Positions 12,756 to 24,337 of a stretch of 64,000 bases of DNA are shown in pieces. Both the position numbers and the translations under genes were made by a program. The notes under the pieces were generated by a model, which was not told the DNA's origin, ran no database searches, and was given only the letters and a program-made list of their open reading frames with translations. How positions within the stretch are numbered: the first letter of the stretch is position 1; each line of letters begins with the position of its first letter. The stretch is from contig NC_085121.1 in NCBI RefSeq assembly GCF_030269925.1, positions 6,155,501 to 6,219,500 on the forward strand, given 5' to 3'. This stretch comes from Bombyx mori (taxonomy: Eukaryota > Arthropoda > Insecta > Lepidoptera > Bombycidae).

Positions 12756-12880
12756 GTTTTTTTTCTTTTTTTTTATTGCCCTTGTAGGCAGGCGAGCATA
12801 CGGCCCACCTGATGGTGAGTGGTTACCGTCGCCCGTGGACTTCAGCAATGCCAGGGGTAGAGCCAAGCCGCTGCCTACCG
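12756..12880 (-). mobile_element. LINE 3' tail
   Basis: A poly-T run then ATTGCCCTTGTAGGCAGGCG ... AGCCGCTGCCTACCG. It is the same 3' end as at 20001-20202 and the tail of the fragment at 31019-31394 (which carries RT C-terminus sequence). Confidence 0.8.
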
Positions 12881-13229
12881 TCACCTCAACGTAATGTTGA
12901 GGTGAATAAAACTATATTTTTTTATCTCGTTATAAAAAAGGGTAGACCACCCTAACCTTAATATAACAAACCTCAGTTTACCGAATTACTTCATATAAAG
13001 AATATTTACTTCCTCCCTTCCGATTTGTCATATCGAGGTTGCACTGTATATTTTAAAATACAAGGAGCAATTTCTTCAAGTGGGCAAAATGGTGTATCTG
13101 AAATTTATTGTTACTTTTATATGGAATATTCTTGGAAAAGGAAGCTTCATATATCTATCGTTAAATTATAATTAAATATGTAAAAGTAATACAATAGACA
13201 ATCTTGAGTTATATATTTTTCACGCAATT

Positions 13230-13295
13230 ATTCAACTTAATTGGAGACCAATGTTACACAGATGTGTTTAACATTGGTCTCCAATTAAGTTGAAT
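13230..13295. repeat. Perfect 27-bp inverted repeat with 12-nt loop
   Basis: Arm 13230-13256 (ATTCAACTTAATTGGAGACC...) is exactly reverse-complemented at 13269-13295. The spacer CACAGATGTGTT is itself partly self-complementary. It could be a very short fold-back element or a hairpin RNA; no other evidence. Confidence 0.85.
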
Positions 13296-13695
13296 GATGC
13301 TGTCATCTATGTTATGTTGTTTGTATCTCATTAAATAAATGTTAACGAAATGAAAAAGTTGAGGCAAAGACAAAATCGATTTCTGTAAAATGGATATTTG
13401 TTATTGGGTTTTTTTATTTTAATGAAAATACATATACGTCATGTCCACTTTTTTATATAGCCTCAATTTTTTTTTCGTCAACTATTTTCATTGTAGGTAT
13501 ATAGTAATATTGTTACTACTGTTGTTACGGTACATTGAAAGTTTTAATACTATAGTATTGAAATTTCGATGATGTTCTACATGAATTGGTTCCTTTTTAG
13601 TTTAGTTTTCATTTATTTCATTCCCATTGAAGTAATTTTAAAGAAGGACTATATGATAGTGAAATCGTTTGGAAATGGGAATTTGCTTAGAAAGT

Positions 13696-14006
13696 AGGGT
13701 TGCCATTGTCCCGTATTTCCCGGGATGTCCCGTATTTTAGGCTTAGTTTAAAATGTTCCGGCGGGACTGACTCGGTCCCGTATTCGAACCGTACGATAAT
13801 AATAGTATTGATTTTTATAAATATAATAAAAATATGTTAAAACTGACTAGCTCCTCAGAGAAATAACAAAAAAAAAGAAAAAAAAAGAATGTCACTATAT
13901 AATTTTGTTTTTTTATTTAAAACGGGTAAAAAAATAAGTTCCCATATTTTTTTGCCTATTTAAGCATTTGCCTATTGTAGGCTGAAAAAAAATCTGGCAA
14001 CCTTAT
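13696..14006. mobile_element. hAT-like MITE, about 311 bp
   Basis: Ends AGGGTTGCCA and TGGCAACCTTA are inverted repeats (9 of 10). TAGAAAGT flanks both sides (13688-13695 and 14007-14014; 9 bp if the shared T is counted). The interior holds GTCCCGTATTTCCCGGGATG and poly-A-rich sequence with no coding capacity. Confidence 0.75.
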
Positions 14007-14014
14007 TAGAAAGT

Positions 14015-15934
14015 ATTGTCACCTTTTAGTAATAGGGTGCACCCAAACATTGCGTAAAGTATTCTAAATCTACTAATGTTTGAAACAAAATATTGCACAA
14101 GGGTTTTTCATTATTATATTTTATTATTTCATACATTAGCGATATATTTAAGAAATTAGTAAATCCTGTTGATCTACCATATTATTATATACTACGAGAT
14201 CATCAACTTCGTTAAAACCGGTCATGCATTAAAACCGATCCTTTTAAAGTGGAACTCACAAAAATGTTGGTTTGGGTCAGTTATAACTCGATTGGACCCT
14301 CATTAAGAAACATTCGAGTTTATTTTTGCATTTGTGATTTATCCTCTACTAAGAAGTCATTTTTGGGGATTTTTCTTACATAACATTTAACCTTAAAATT
14401 TTGTTGAGAAAAAATGGTTGCTAATGTTTTGATATTAAACATTTTTTTTATTATTATTATTAATTAATGCTGTCATTGTCAGTTATAAACGTTATAATTA
14501 TCACCTGTTTCAATATTGTGTAGTTAGAATTATTATTTTACTAAAAATTATATTGGCATTCTAGAAAAAAAAAAATTGTCTTTGTAAATTAATAAAAATA
14601 CTTGTCTTTTGAATAATAAAACGTGTCGTACAGCTTTTTAGACCCAAACCTCGGATAAATATTTTTTGAAATGAACTCAAATTGTTTATTATCATTCTTT
14701 GTAATTTTTTTTGTTTGAATTTGGTATTTATAACATATTTACTTTAATTTTAATTAATTATTTATGCTATACTAATCAAATATTTATCATCTCGTGTTGT
14801 ATTTTTTATTCTTAATAATACTTTTTGTATTTGGTTTATTCCTATCTCAATACTCTGTTCTAATATACAAAATGAATATTTTTACGTTTGTTTTCTGTGC
14901 ATTCTTGTTTTGGGTATCTGAAGGGACCTTCAAAGGAAATTCAATGATTTTCAATAAAAAAAAAATGGTTACTTGGGAGCAATCCGAAAAAAACAATCTG
15001 ATAAATTGATATCGAATAATGTGACTATACCCAGGTGTAAATCTTGGAGGTACTATTTATTATTTTAACGCATACTTAAGGCGCGATGACGAACGACTTG
15101 CAAATTTAAGAAACAACAATATCAATTTTATAAAAATCTAACGCTCATAATTTAATTTTTTATTTTAGCTCGGTAAACCAGCGTAAGACCTGCGTGGTAT
15201 TGAGCGGTTACCGGTGCTCATAAACGCTAATTCCGCTAACCCCGAGGTATGTATTTGTGGCAAGCCTATATTTCCATGCTGCATATTTCTAGTGCATTAT
15301 ATAGGTAATAAAGTTGGAACTTCGACCTTATTTTTCAATGCGATTTGGAATATTCTCATTTGACTTCATTAATCATTTAACACTAGGTGAGCTTTGAGAT
15401 CTCCTGGCATAGAGAATAGCTGTGGTCATAGCGATTCGGGGCCAGGATTCCCACTATTATATGATACAGACAATGGCGTAGCTGATCGTAATTAATAACT
15501 ATTCCAATAAATTCTATATTTCGTATTTCAATTTGTTTAAAGTTCCATGAACAAACGCGAACTATATAAATTTAACTTTAAACTATCGAAATTCTCTTAT
15601 TGTTTTAAGTCATTGACAAATTTTAACACGTATTCGTACTTGTGAGTTCAGAATTTATAATTGGGCACGCGAATTCAAAACAAACTTGTTTTTGTGTCTA
15701 AATAGTAGGTAAGCTAAATGGCAAACGGAGCCTTTCGGTTTATTATTCAATAGAAAAGTTTAGTATCAGAATTATTTAACGCTGTCCGTATTCTATGGAA
15801 TCGATACAAATATTGATCTGATTATTGCTAACGATGAAATTTACGGAATGTAGGTATTTTGCAATTTTTGTAAAGGAGTACCTAGTTGTAAAAAAAGACC
15901 CTAAGGATTGGAACGTTATTTTTTTTTTTTTTTC
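14015..15934. other. AT-rich intergenic sequence
   Basis: About 1.9 kb. A faint Bm1-like relic (GAGCGGTTACCGGTGCTC) lies near 15210. The frame at 14794-15009 is Phe/Leu/Ile-rich by composition and starts at a non-ATG codon; I do not call it. Confidence 0.4.
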
Positions 15935-16133
15935 TTATGAGATGTATGGAAATGGTAGTGCAAGGTAGAGGGGGAAGAGGTCGACCGAAGAAGACATGGA
16001 TGGAGTGTGTGAATGACGATATGAGAGAGAGAGGAGTGAGTGTTGAGATGACGGCTGATAGAAGAGAATGGAAGAGAAAAATTAGCTGTGCCGACCCCAC
16101 ATAGTGGGATAAGGTGGAGAAAAAAAAAAAAAA
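15935..16133 (+). mobile_element. RTE-type LINE 3' end, 5'-truncated
   Basis: The plus strand encodes GRGRPKKTWMECVNDDM and then a CADPT end, followed by a poly-A run at about 16120-16133. It belongs to the same family as 7007-7300. A poly-T run directly precedes it, so it abuts or entered another retroposon tail. Confidence 0.7.
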
Positions 16134-16285
16134 ATGGGTGGACGAGCTCACAGCCCACCTGGTGTTAAGTGGTTACTGGAGCCGATAGACATCTACGACG
16201 TAAATGCGCCACCCACCTTGAGATATAAGTTCTAAGGTCTCAGTATAGTTACAACGGCTGCCCCACCCTTCAAACCGAAACCGTA
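16134..16285 (-). mobile_element. Bm1 SINE fragment
   Basis: Minus-strand Bm1 tail half (ATGGGTGGACGAGCTCACAG ... CTTCAAACCG). Its poly-T side abuts the poly-A of the RTE-like fragment. Confidence 0.85.
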
Positions 16286-16290
16286 ATAGT

Positions 16291-16334
16291 TTTTTTTTTT
16301 ATTGCTAAGTTGGGTGGACGAGCTCACAGCCCAC
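16291..16334 (-). mobile_element. Bm1 SINE tail fragment
   Basis: A second short Bm1 tail (poly-T, ATTGCTAAGTTGGGTGGACG) directly next to the previous one. Confidence 0.75.
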
Positions 16335-16770
16335 AGCCATTTGTTTGAAACTTTTAATTTACTCGCTGTAATATTGTGGCATATGGCTACGTAATCTGCT
16401 GTGTGAAAGCTGTGCAATTATACGCAGCTTATTAAGTCTGTTTCAAAAGTTTCGAACTTCATTCGAAGCAATTGCCAACGACCTTTCTTTCAACCGATTT
16501 TTCTTGTAGCTATTCACGCCTTTTAGTGTAAGCAATAGTAATTTTGGAAATAGTTTGGTTTTTCTTTAAAATGTTCATTAGAACAAAAGAGAAATTGATA
16601 AACATAAAATTGTGCTTAAAAAGTCTTGACATGTCATTGGTTATGATGGTTCGTTTCGTTAAGATCAGTAGTAGTTAATGTAATTATTCAAAATCGTTTC
16701 AATGGTCTAGTTAGTGATTAACGCACTGAACCTCTTGTTTCATATTTGATTTTCAGCTGTAATCAGTGTC
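16335..16770. other. AT-rich intergenic sequence
   Basis: No recognised gene or repeat. Confidence 0.4.
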
Positions 16771-17015
16771 TTTTTTTATTTTTTATTGCTTATATGGGTG
16801 GACGAGCTCACCTGGTGTTAAGTGATTACTGGAGCCCATAGACATCTACAACGTAAATGCGCCACCCACCTTGAGATATAAGTTCTAAGGTCTCAGTATA
16901 GTTACGACGGCTTCACCACGCTTCAAACCGAAACGCATTACTGCTTCACGGCAGAAGAAGGCAGGGTGGTGGTACCTACCCGTGCGGACTCACAAGAGAT
17001 CCTACCACCAGTAAA
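16771..17015 (-). mobile_element. Bm1 SINE, 5'-truncated
   Basis: Minus-strand Bm1 from TTTACTGGTGGTAGGATCTC to the tail, with a small deletion near the tail (AGCTCACCTGGTG). Confidence 0.9.
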
Positions 17016-17159
17016 TGTCTTTGATTGTAGCTGTTGTCTGATATATATGTTTGCGGTAAGCACAGGAGAAAGCCTTAGTACGTTGGCTCCAGGGGCCGTC
17101 ATGATTACTAGCGTCGAAACCAGCGTCGTGCCTTTTTGGGTGGGAAGCATTGTCGTACA

Positions 17160-17510
17160 GTCCAGAGGAGCTTAGTCGGGACGCATAAGCGAACTCGAGG
17201 GCTCATCCAGGAGGAGAAGCTTTCTAACAATTACATGAGCGCCTCCCGAAGACGCCTAATAGCTTAAGGACAGCAGCTTCGCGAGTGAATCTACTATCGG
17301 ATTGAATCAAATCCATCCCCTCGGAAGATCAGACGAGAAACTTAGCATGCTGATACTGCAGGCTAACCTTCACGTGCAACTCTTCGCCGAGTTCGACGAC
17401 TGTGGTTACTTATGCTTTGGTTGCTGCTACCGGGTCGGGAATGGAGCTGGCGACGGCCTCACTAAGAAGGTTGTAATTACGATAATCTGCTGACCTGTGC
17501 TAGTAGAAAT
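17160..17510 (-). mobile_element. Decayed Jockey-like LINE 3' fragment
   Basis: The plus strand shows CTTCGCGAGTGAATCTACTA, GAAGATCAGACGAGAAACTT and CTTCGCCGAGTTCGACGA. These line up with the ORF end and 3' UTR of the LINE at 33790-35321, in the same minus-strand orientation. Heavily mutated. Confidence 0.6.
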
Positions 17511-18830
17511 CTCTAGTTAAATAAATGAAAATTCAGCTCATTATATATGATGATGTAGATATGTAAAACCAGACGCCAAATCAGCGAAAACCAAGTTTTG
17601 CTGCCCTTGCCGAAAACATTTAATGAATGTACGAGATTCCACGTAAATTGCGCAGAGCACCCGTGGAAGTAATAACGCGAGAGAATGTTTTAATTATAGC
17701 ATAATAATCGTGAGACAAAGGCGAGGTCAACATTACTACCATTGTCATTCATCGTATATCTTGGAGGCGCGTGGGACGGAATGCTGGCACCCAAATTTCA
17801 CACAGGAGATAAATAGTTTTTTGTTTTAGTACGGCGCTTAAGAAAGCTTTAGACGAATATACTAATTGTTATATACATGTTACATATTAACAAATATTTA
17901 TACAAACGAAAACTTTGAACGTGAGCGTTATCTGAATTTAAAACCAGGTATTTACTAAGTTCAATAATGGTACCGGTTGCATACCAACAGCTGTTTACAT
18001 TAGATGAAATATTCAATAATATTATTTCCTAACGAATATAATGCTATTATCTTCTCTGGCTCTTCAATTTACTAAAATGAAAGAGGACGTTAAAATATTT
18101 TCGTAACGTCTTAACAAATAAATACATACTTCAAAGTTTCCGTAAATATTTGTACTATAATTTTAACGTGTTGTCGAGTGGAATGTAAATGCTTAACCGT
18201 GGCGCGAGTGAATGATTTTACAAGGGCCCAGGCGTAATTTGGACGGATAAAAGCGAGTGGTTATATTGTCTTTTAAGCCGCCGGCAATCTCTGTACTGAA
18301 ATCGAAAATGTCAAAAATGTAAATGGTACTTTAAACTTATTATAAGGTGTTATTTTAGGGCCGTCATCGAAATTCTTATTTTTCAGATACGATCTACTGT
18401 GATTTTTTGATCTTTTGAGTGAGACCACTATTGATTTTTACTTTCGCAATATTCGTCTGATTTCCCCTGAGGAAAGCTATAATAATTGTTCAATCATTGC
18501 TGATTGACATGGATTTCGTGTATAAAAGAAATTTATGAATTTCAAGTTTTTTTAGTCTACGTAATAAGTATTTTTGTTTTAATTCTAAGTTTAGGGTTTG
18601 AAACTGCTGAAAAAAAAATATTATATTGTCTTAGATAGAGATAGAATAAAAGTTTTAAATATACAATGAACTGTCGTAAACCAGGGCTCTCTTGTATGTA
18701 TTACATACTAAAACATAAATCGATAATACAGATACACGTAAAACACATATCTTGAATCATGATGACTCCGTCGACATCTATCCCCGAATTCTGTCCTACA
18801 AATAGTTAGATCCAAACCAATGAGGTCATA
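17511..18830. other. AT-rich intergenic sequence
   Basis: About 1.3 kb without recognised genes or repeats. Confidence 0.4.
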
Positions 18831-19271
18831 GTCGTCGTGGCCTAAAGGATAAGACGTCCGGTGCATTCGTATGTAGCGACGCACCGGTGTTCGAATCCCG
18901 CAGGCGGGTACCAATATTTTCTAATGAAATACGTACTCAACAAATGTTCACGATTGACTTCCACGGTGAAGGAATAACATCATGTAATAAAAACCAAACC
19001 CGCAAAATTATAATTTGCGTAATCACTGGTGGTAGGACCTCTTGTGAGTTCGCACGGGTAGGTACCACCGCCCCGCCTATTTCCGCCGTGAAGCAGTAAG
19101 GCGTTTCGGTTCGAAGGGTGGGGGGTAGCCGTTGTAACTATACTGAGACCTTAGAACTTATATCTCGAGGTGGGTGGCGCATTTACATAGTAGATGTCTA
19201 TGGGCTCCAGTAACCACTTAACATCAGGTGGGCTGTGAGCTCGTCCACCCATCTAAGCAATAAAAAAAAAA
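18831..19271 (+). mobile_element. Bm1 SINE, full length
   Basis: About 440 bp: a tRNA-like head with A-box-like TGGCCTAAAGGATAAG and B-box GTGTTCGAATCCC (pol III promoter elements), the Bm1 body, and a GCAATAAAAAAAAAA tail. Its 3' half forms the left border of the tandem duplication that follows. Confidence 0.95.
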
Positions 19272-19927
19272 TATACTGTTACGAACACAAAATATTAAAT
19301 ATCGCGATTTCGTAATAGATTCCCGTTAATCAAATAGATGATTAGCAAAACTTTATTAACGCCAAGTCGGTATCGGTTACCGATTAAGGAGTATTTTTAG
19401 ACGGTGATTAATCGGTAATTACCGCTCGAGTATCCTGTGAATTTTTCACGGAAAGAGGCCGGCTCTTTTAGCGACGACCGCGCAATGGTATTTAAAGGTT
19501 TGACTGACAATTTTATGAAGTCGTCGTGGCCTAAAGGATAAGACGTCCGTTGAATTCGTATCTAGCGATCAACCGGTGTTCGAATCCTGCAGCAAGTACC
19601 AATTTTTCTAATTAAATACGAACTTATATTCACGATTGACTTCCACAGCGAAGGAATAATATCGTGTAACAAAAATGAAACCCGCAAAATTATAATTTGC
19701 GTAATTACTGGTGGTAGGATGACGTCTAGTGAGTCCGCACGCGTAGGTGCCCCACCACCCTTCCTATTTTTGCCGTGAACCAGTGATGTGTTTCGGTTTG
19801 AAGGGTGGGGCAGTCTTTGTACTGTAAGAAACTGAGACCTTAGAGCTCATGTGTCAAGGCGGGTTGCAGCATTTACGTTTTAGATGTGTATGGGTTCCGG
19901 TAACCACTTATCAGGTGGGCCGTGAGC

Positions 19928-20545
19928 CAATACCGTCTTTACCATAAGGGCACACGGGACCCGTGCCCAGGGCCCCCATTCTCAGGGGGCCCCGAAAGAT
20001 TTTTTTTTTTTTTTTTTTTTTATTGCCCTTGTAGGCAGACGAGCATACGGCCCACCTGATGGTGAGTGGTTACCGTCGCCCATGGACTTCAGCAATGCCA
20101 GGGGCAGAGCCAAGCCGCTGCCTACCGTTTAATACTCTCCACAAGCCTCGTTTGAAGAAGGACATGTCATAGCGCTCGGGAAACACCGTGGAGGGGAAGA
20201 CCGTCAATTTTCTCACACGCTTACTCTCAAAACATTTTTGTGGGGCACATTACACTTTTTTCACAAATCAGTAATCAGAAGGTATTTACAAGGCATATAC
20301 TATGCCTATAATAGAAGATTTTGCTCAACAGACATCACGAAAGAAACCGTTATCGAAATCGTAACCAAAAAACCAGCAGCATTCTAATATCATTAATGAC
20401 ATATTATATCATACTGTATTTGATTACCTACAATAAATGGTCATACTCAGTAAAAAAATGTTATTATAATTCGCTTTTTTACTTTCCAAAAGGGCCTCAA
20501 ATTCTTGTGTGCCCAAGGGCCCCATCCTAGTTTAAGACGTCCCTG
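19928..20545. mobile_element. hAT-like MITE inside Bm1
   Basis: A perfect 8-bp duplication CCGTGAGC flanks it (19920-19927, 20546-20553). The right end reads CAGGGACGTCTTAAACT inward and the left CAATACCGTCTTTACCATA, imperfectly inverted, followed on both sides by a GGGCACAC/GGGCCC-rich block. It carries a LINE tail at 20001-20202. The frame 20321-20530 lies in it and is not convincing as a gene. Confidence 0.85.
20001..20202 (-). mobile_element. LINE 3' end, 5'-truncated, nested in the MITE
   Basis: A poly-T run of about 21, then ATTGCCCTTGTAGGCAGACG ... AACACCGTGGAGGGGA. It matches, inverted, the 3' end of the fragment at 31019-31394 from the ELPSTVFP codons to the tail. Confidence 0.85.
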
Positions 20546-20689
20546 CCGTGAGCTCGTCCGGCCATCTAAGCACTAAAAAAAAACAATTTTGTTTTTCTTT
20601 TGTAGCAGGTACGCTGTTTAGAAAGCTAAAATGAGAACATTATTGGGGGTAGGGCGTATTGTGAGGCATCCGCTCTTAGCGATAAGACT

Positions 20690-20810
20690 GCTCATTGTAC
20701 TTTTTTTTATAAAATGTTATGGATTTTATTTATTTTGTGTACAATAAATCATAGTCTCTTTCTGTCTCTCTCTCTCTGTGCCTTTCTCTATCTATCTCTC
20801 TACCCGTATA
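20690..20810 (+). repeat. Retroposon-like tail plus TCTC microsatellite (unit 1)
   Basis: TAGCGATAAGACTGCTCATT, TGTGTACAATAAATCATAG, then (TCTC)n/(TCTA)n. The same block recurs at 22297-22415 in unit 2. Confidence 0.6.
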
Positions 20811-20961
20811 GGTAATTAGGTTACCAGCTTAGGCAGGAAAAAAGTATCAAGATGGGTAGCGATAATTACGTTTCTTTGTTGTTAATGAGCTTCGTAGCAC
20901 CCATACAATATCAAATCACCCATAGGAATATCAAATGAATTTTATAAGAACAAGTAACACC

Positions 20962-21216
20962 TTACTGGTGGTAGGACCTGTAGTGAGTCCGCACGGGTAA
21001 GTACCACCCACCACCCCGCCTATTTCTGCCGTGAAAAAGTAATGTGTTTCGGCTTGATGGGTGGGGTAGCCGTTGTAACTATACTGAGACCTTAGAACTT
21101 ATATCTCGAGGTGGGTGGCGCATTTACATAGTAGATGTCTATGGGCTCCAGTAACCAATTAACACCAGGTGGGCTGTGAGCTCGTCCACCCATCTAAGCA
21201 ATAAATAAATAAATAA
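20962..21216 (+). mobile_element. Bm1 SINE 3' half
   Basis: From TTACTGGTGGTAGGACCTG to GCAATAAATAAATAAATAAAA. It forms the border between the two duplicated units. Confidence 0.9.
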
Positions 21217-21466
21217 AATATACTGTTACGAACACAAAATATTAAATATCGCGATTTCGTAATAGATTCCCGTTAATCAAATAGATGATTAGCAAAATTT
21301 TTATTAACGCCAAGTCGGTATCGGTTACCGATTAAGGAGTATTTTTAGACGGTGATTAATCGTTAATTACCGCTCGATTATCCTGTGAATTTTTCACGCA
21401 AAGAGGCAGTTCTCTTAGTGATGACCGCGCAATGGTATTTAAAGGCTTGACTGTCAATTTTATGAA

Positions 21467-21897
21467 GTCGTCGTGGCCTAAAGGATAAGACGTCGGTTGA
21501 ATTCGTATCTCGCTATCAACCGGTGTTCGAATCCTGCAGCAAGTACCATTTTTTTCTAATGAAATACGTACTTATATTCACGATTGACTTCCACGGCGAA
21601 GGAATAATATCGTGTAATAAAAATGAAACCCGCAAAATTATAATTTGCGTAATTACTGGTGGTGGGAACTAGGATGACGTCTAGTGAGTCCGCACGCGTA
21701 GGTGCCACCACCCTGCCTATTTTTGCCGTGAAGCAGTAATGCGTTTCAGTTTGAAGGGTGGAGCAGCCGTTGTACTGAACCTTAGAACTCATTTGTTAGG
21801 GTGGGTTGCGGCATTTACGTTGTAGAGTCTAAGGGCTCCGGTAACTTAACACCAGGTGGGCCGTGAGCTCGTCCACCCATCTAAGCAACAAAAAAAG
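21467..21897 (+). mobile_element. Bm1 SINE, near full length
   Basis: Head GTCGTCGTGGCCTAAAGG through tail CATCTAAGCAACAAAAAAA. It is the unit-2 counterpart of 19520-20583 and shows the empty site for the MITE (GGGCCGTGAGCTCG). Confidence 0.92.
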
Positions 21898-22120
21898 GCC
21901 CTCTTTTGAGTTGGTATGGATAGGTACCACTACCACCTTGCCTATTTCTGCCGTGAAGCAGTAATGCCGGCAGTGGGGCAGCCGTTGTACTGTAAAAACG
22001 GAGACTTTAGAACTCATGCCTTGAGGCGGATGGCAGCATTTACGTTTTAGATGTTCTGGTAACCACTTAACACCAAATGGGCCGTGAGCACATCCGCCCA
22101 TTTAAGCAATAAAAAGAAAA
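21898..22120 (+). mobile_element. Bm1 SINE fragment
   Basis: A second, diverged Bm1 3' half (GGTACCACTACCACCTTGCC ... TTAAGCAATAAAAAG) directly behind the previous tail. Absent from unit 1. Confidence 0.85.
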
Positions 22121-22568
22121 AGTTACACTACTTTTAATGTACAGCAGCAAATGATGTTATACCGTTGCGCTAAAAAAAGCACTAAAAAAAGCAATTTTGT
22201 TTTTCTTTTGTAGTAGGTACGCTGTTTAGAAAGCTAAAATGAAAACATTATTGGGGGTAGGGCGTATTGTAAGGCATCCACTCTTAGCGATAAGACTGCC
22301 CATTGTACTTTATTTATAAAATGTTATGGATTTTATTTATTTTGTGTACAATAAATCATAGTCTCTTTCTGTCTCTCTCTCTCTGTGCCTTTCTCTATCT
22401 ATCTCTCTACCCGTATAGGTAATTAGGTTACCAGCTTAGGCAGGAAAAAAGTATCAAGATGGGTAGCGATAATTACGTTTCTTTGTTGTTAATGAGCTTC
22501 GTAGCACCCATACAATATCAAATCACCCATAGGAATATCAAATGAATTTTATAAGAACAAGTAACACC

Positions 22569-22817
22569 TTACTGGTGGTAGGACCTGTAGTGAGTCCGCA
22601 CGGGTAAGTACCACCGACCACCCCGCCTATTTCTGCCGTGAAAAAGTAATGTGTTTCGGCTTGATGGGTGGGGTAGCCGTTGTAACTATACTGAGACCTT
22701 AGAACTTATATCTCGAGGTGGGTGGCGCATTTACATAGTAGATGTCTATGGGCTCCAGTAACCAATTAACACCAGGTGGGCTGTGAGCTCGTCCACCCAT
22801 CCAAGCAATAAAAAAAA
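22569..22817 (+). mobile_element. Bm1 SINE 3' half
   Basis: Closes unit 2. Nearly identical to 20962-21216. Confidence 0.9.
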
Positions 22818-23160
22818 TATATATAAGAAGCAAAGTATAAATAATTTGTATTTATTCAAAAAGTTGTGTAACGTTTTTATCTCGTGTAATAATTATTTAT
22901 TTAATGTATCTTACTGATTGATATGTTGCAATAAAAATACAACTAAAGGCCAGCGGATTTGATCCATTGCGTCCAAGTTCGACATCATTCAGCTATTTCA
23001 AGAGAATGATAACAGTATTTAGTATTCAAATTTATTAAGTTAAATTATATTTCATCTCACCCGTTTCCGAATTTGGTCCAATTATAACACTCACGAGAAA
23101 AGATCTTTTACTAAAAGGAATATTTTTAATCAAGATTTTATTTTTAATTTATTTTTTACA
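22818..23160. other. AT-rich intergenic sequence
   Basis: No recognised gene or repeat. Confidence 0.4.
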
Positions 23161-23425
23161 TCGATGGGTGTACGTGCCCATGGGCCACTTTCTAACCGGG
23201 ATGCAAGACTGCTTCGAGGCAGATATAGGCAGGAAGGTGGTACCTACCTGTGCGGGCCTACAATCAGCCTTAGCACCAGTGAATACCGGTTAGCGATCGC
23301 AGTGCGCTGGTATAATAGGACAAGGACAATACTACCGATTCTCCAACGGATCTCTGGGTCGCCTTTTACGACACCCATAGATAGAGATGGAGTGGTGTAT
23401 TATACACCAACACCACACAGCCTAA
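23161..23425 (-). repeat. LINE-like 3'-terminal fragment
   Basis: GC-richer than its surroundings, with GACTGCTTCGAGGCAGATAT, GTGGTACCTACCTGTGCGG and CCTTTTACGACACCCATAG. These phrases resemble the 3' parts of silkworm LINEs and partly the Bm1 body. The plus-strand frame here (23164-23430) matches no protein I know, so I do not call a gene. The orientation is inferred. Confidence 0.45.
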
Positions 23426-23461
23426 GTTGATTGGTTGAGATTTCGCAAAAATATACTATTA

Positions 23462-23697
23462 ATTTATTTTTATTGCATTGATAGGGGGACGATCTCATGG
23501 CTCACCTGATTTTAAGCGGTTACCGAAGCCCATAGTCATCTAGAACGGAAATACCGCCACCCACCTTGAGATATGAGTGCTAAGGTCTCAGTATAGTTAC
23601 AACGGCTGCCCCACCCTTCAAGCCGAAACGCATTACTGCTTCACGGCAGAAATAGGCAGGGTGGTGGTACCTACCCGTGCGGTCCTACCACCAGTAA
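23462..23697 (-). mobile_element. Bm1 SINE, 5'-truncated
   Basis: Minus-strand Bm1 body and tail (tail reads ATTGCATTGATAGGGGGACG on the plus strand), diverged. Confidence 0.88.
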
Positions 23698-24337
23698 AGA
23701 TTTACGTTAACTGGAAGGCGAAAAGTGATTCCTAGCACGATCCAAAATTGAAGGAGACAAGAACTATTTTGTTTCCTAAATCCATCGATCGATGCAAATC
23801 ACCTTGTCTATTATATATTTATTTCTATGACGATCGAAAATAAAATCGTAAAAGCCAGTGGAGTATCATATTGAGTTCTGAATGTAAAAATAAAATCATA
23901 AATGTACTTAACTTTCGTAGTAACAAAATCAGGCTCTTGGTCTAAAAAAAACAGTACTGCGGACAATTTCAGACGCAGTTAAACAAAATGTTACGGCAGC
24001 ACATTGACTTGTGGTTTACTCAAACGTTCCTTTATGCCTCTGACTTTATTGACTACTCGAGATTTACGGCTTACTTGTAAAAGAAATGAATTATTGAAAG
24101 GGATGCTACGTCTAATCTTGATTCGTGTCGTAGAGAGATCGAACAGATGAATAAACATTTTCATTTAGGTTAATCTTGCTAGTTTCTTGGCAGTTACCGA
24201 CGCTAAATAAGATGTTTGAAATTTTTTGTTAACTATTAATTAATTAATGCACAAGAAATAATCACAGGGTATTTACAAAAGCGCGAGCGCCTTTAGATGT
24301 ATCTAGATTATTTTAGTTCTTATGATTACTTTATTTT
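23698..24337. other. AT-rich intergenic sequence
   Basis: No recognised gene or repeat. Confidence 0.4.

Larger units (their letters stand above)
11615..13046. mobile_element. pogo-like DNA transposon, non-autonomous, with nested insertions
   Basis: The ends are CAGTGCAACCTTAATATAAC (left) and the reverse complement of CAGTGCAACCTCGATATGAC (right), with TA directly outside each (11613-11614, 13047-13048). A CAGT terminus plus TA duplication is the pogo/Tigger signature within Tc1/mariner. No transposase frame is left. A LINE 3' end (11845-12433) and a LINE tail (about 12756-12880) sit inside, so only about 0.7 kb is the element itself. Confidence 0.75.
19520..20583 (+). mobile_element. Bm1 SINE interrupted by a hAT MITE
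   Basis: Head at 19520 (GTCGTCGTGGCCTAAAGG), body to 19927, tail resuming at 20546 (CCGTGAGCTCGTCCGGCCAT). The paralogous Bm1 in unit 2 (21467-21897) is uninterrupted at this point. Confidence 0.9.
19080..22817 (+). repeat. Segmental tandem duplication bounded by Bm1 3' halves
   Basis: Unit 1 (about 19271-20961) and unit 2 (about 21217-22569) share the same sequence order: TACTGTTACGAACACAAAAT, a Bm1 copy, CTGTTTAGAAAGCTAAAATG, a TCTC-rich tract, ATCAAATGAATTTTATAAGA. Each unit is preceded and followed by a Bm1 3' half, as expected from unequal exchange between Bm1 copies. The units differ by a hAT MITE (unit 1 only) and about 300 bp of partial Bm1 plus spacer (unit 2 only). Confidence 0.9.

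Noticed and set aside
18831..18905. tRNA gene at the head of Bm1 copies
   Set aside because: A- and B-box-like motifs are present, but there is no closed acceptor stem and the sequence runs on into the Bm1 body. It is the SINE promoter.
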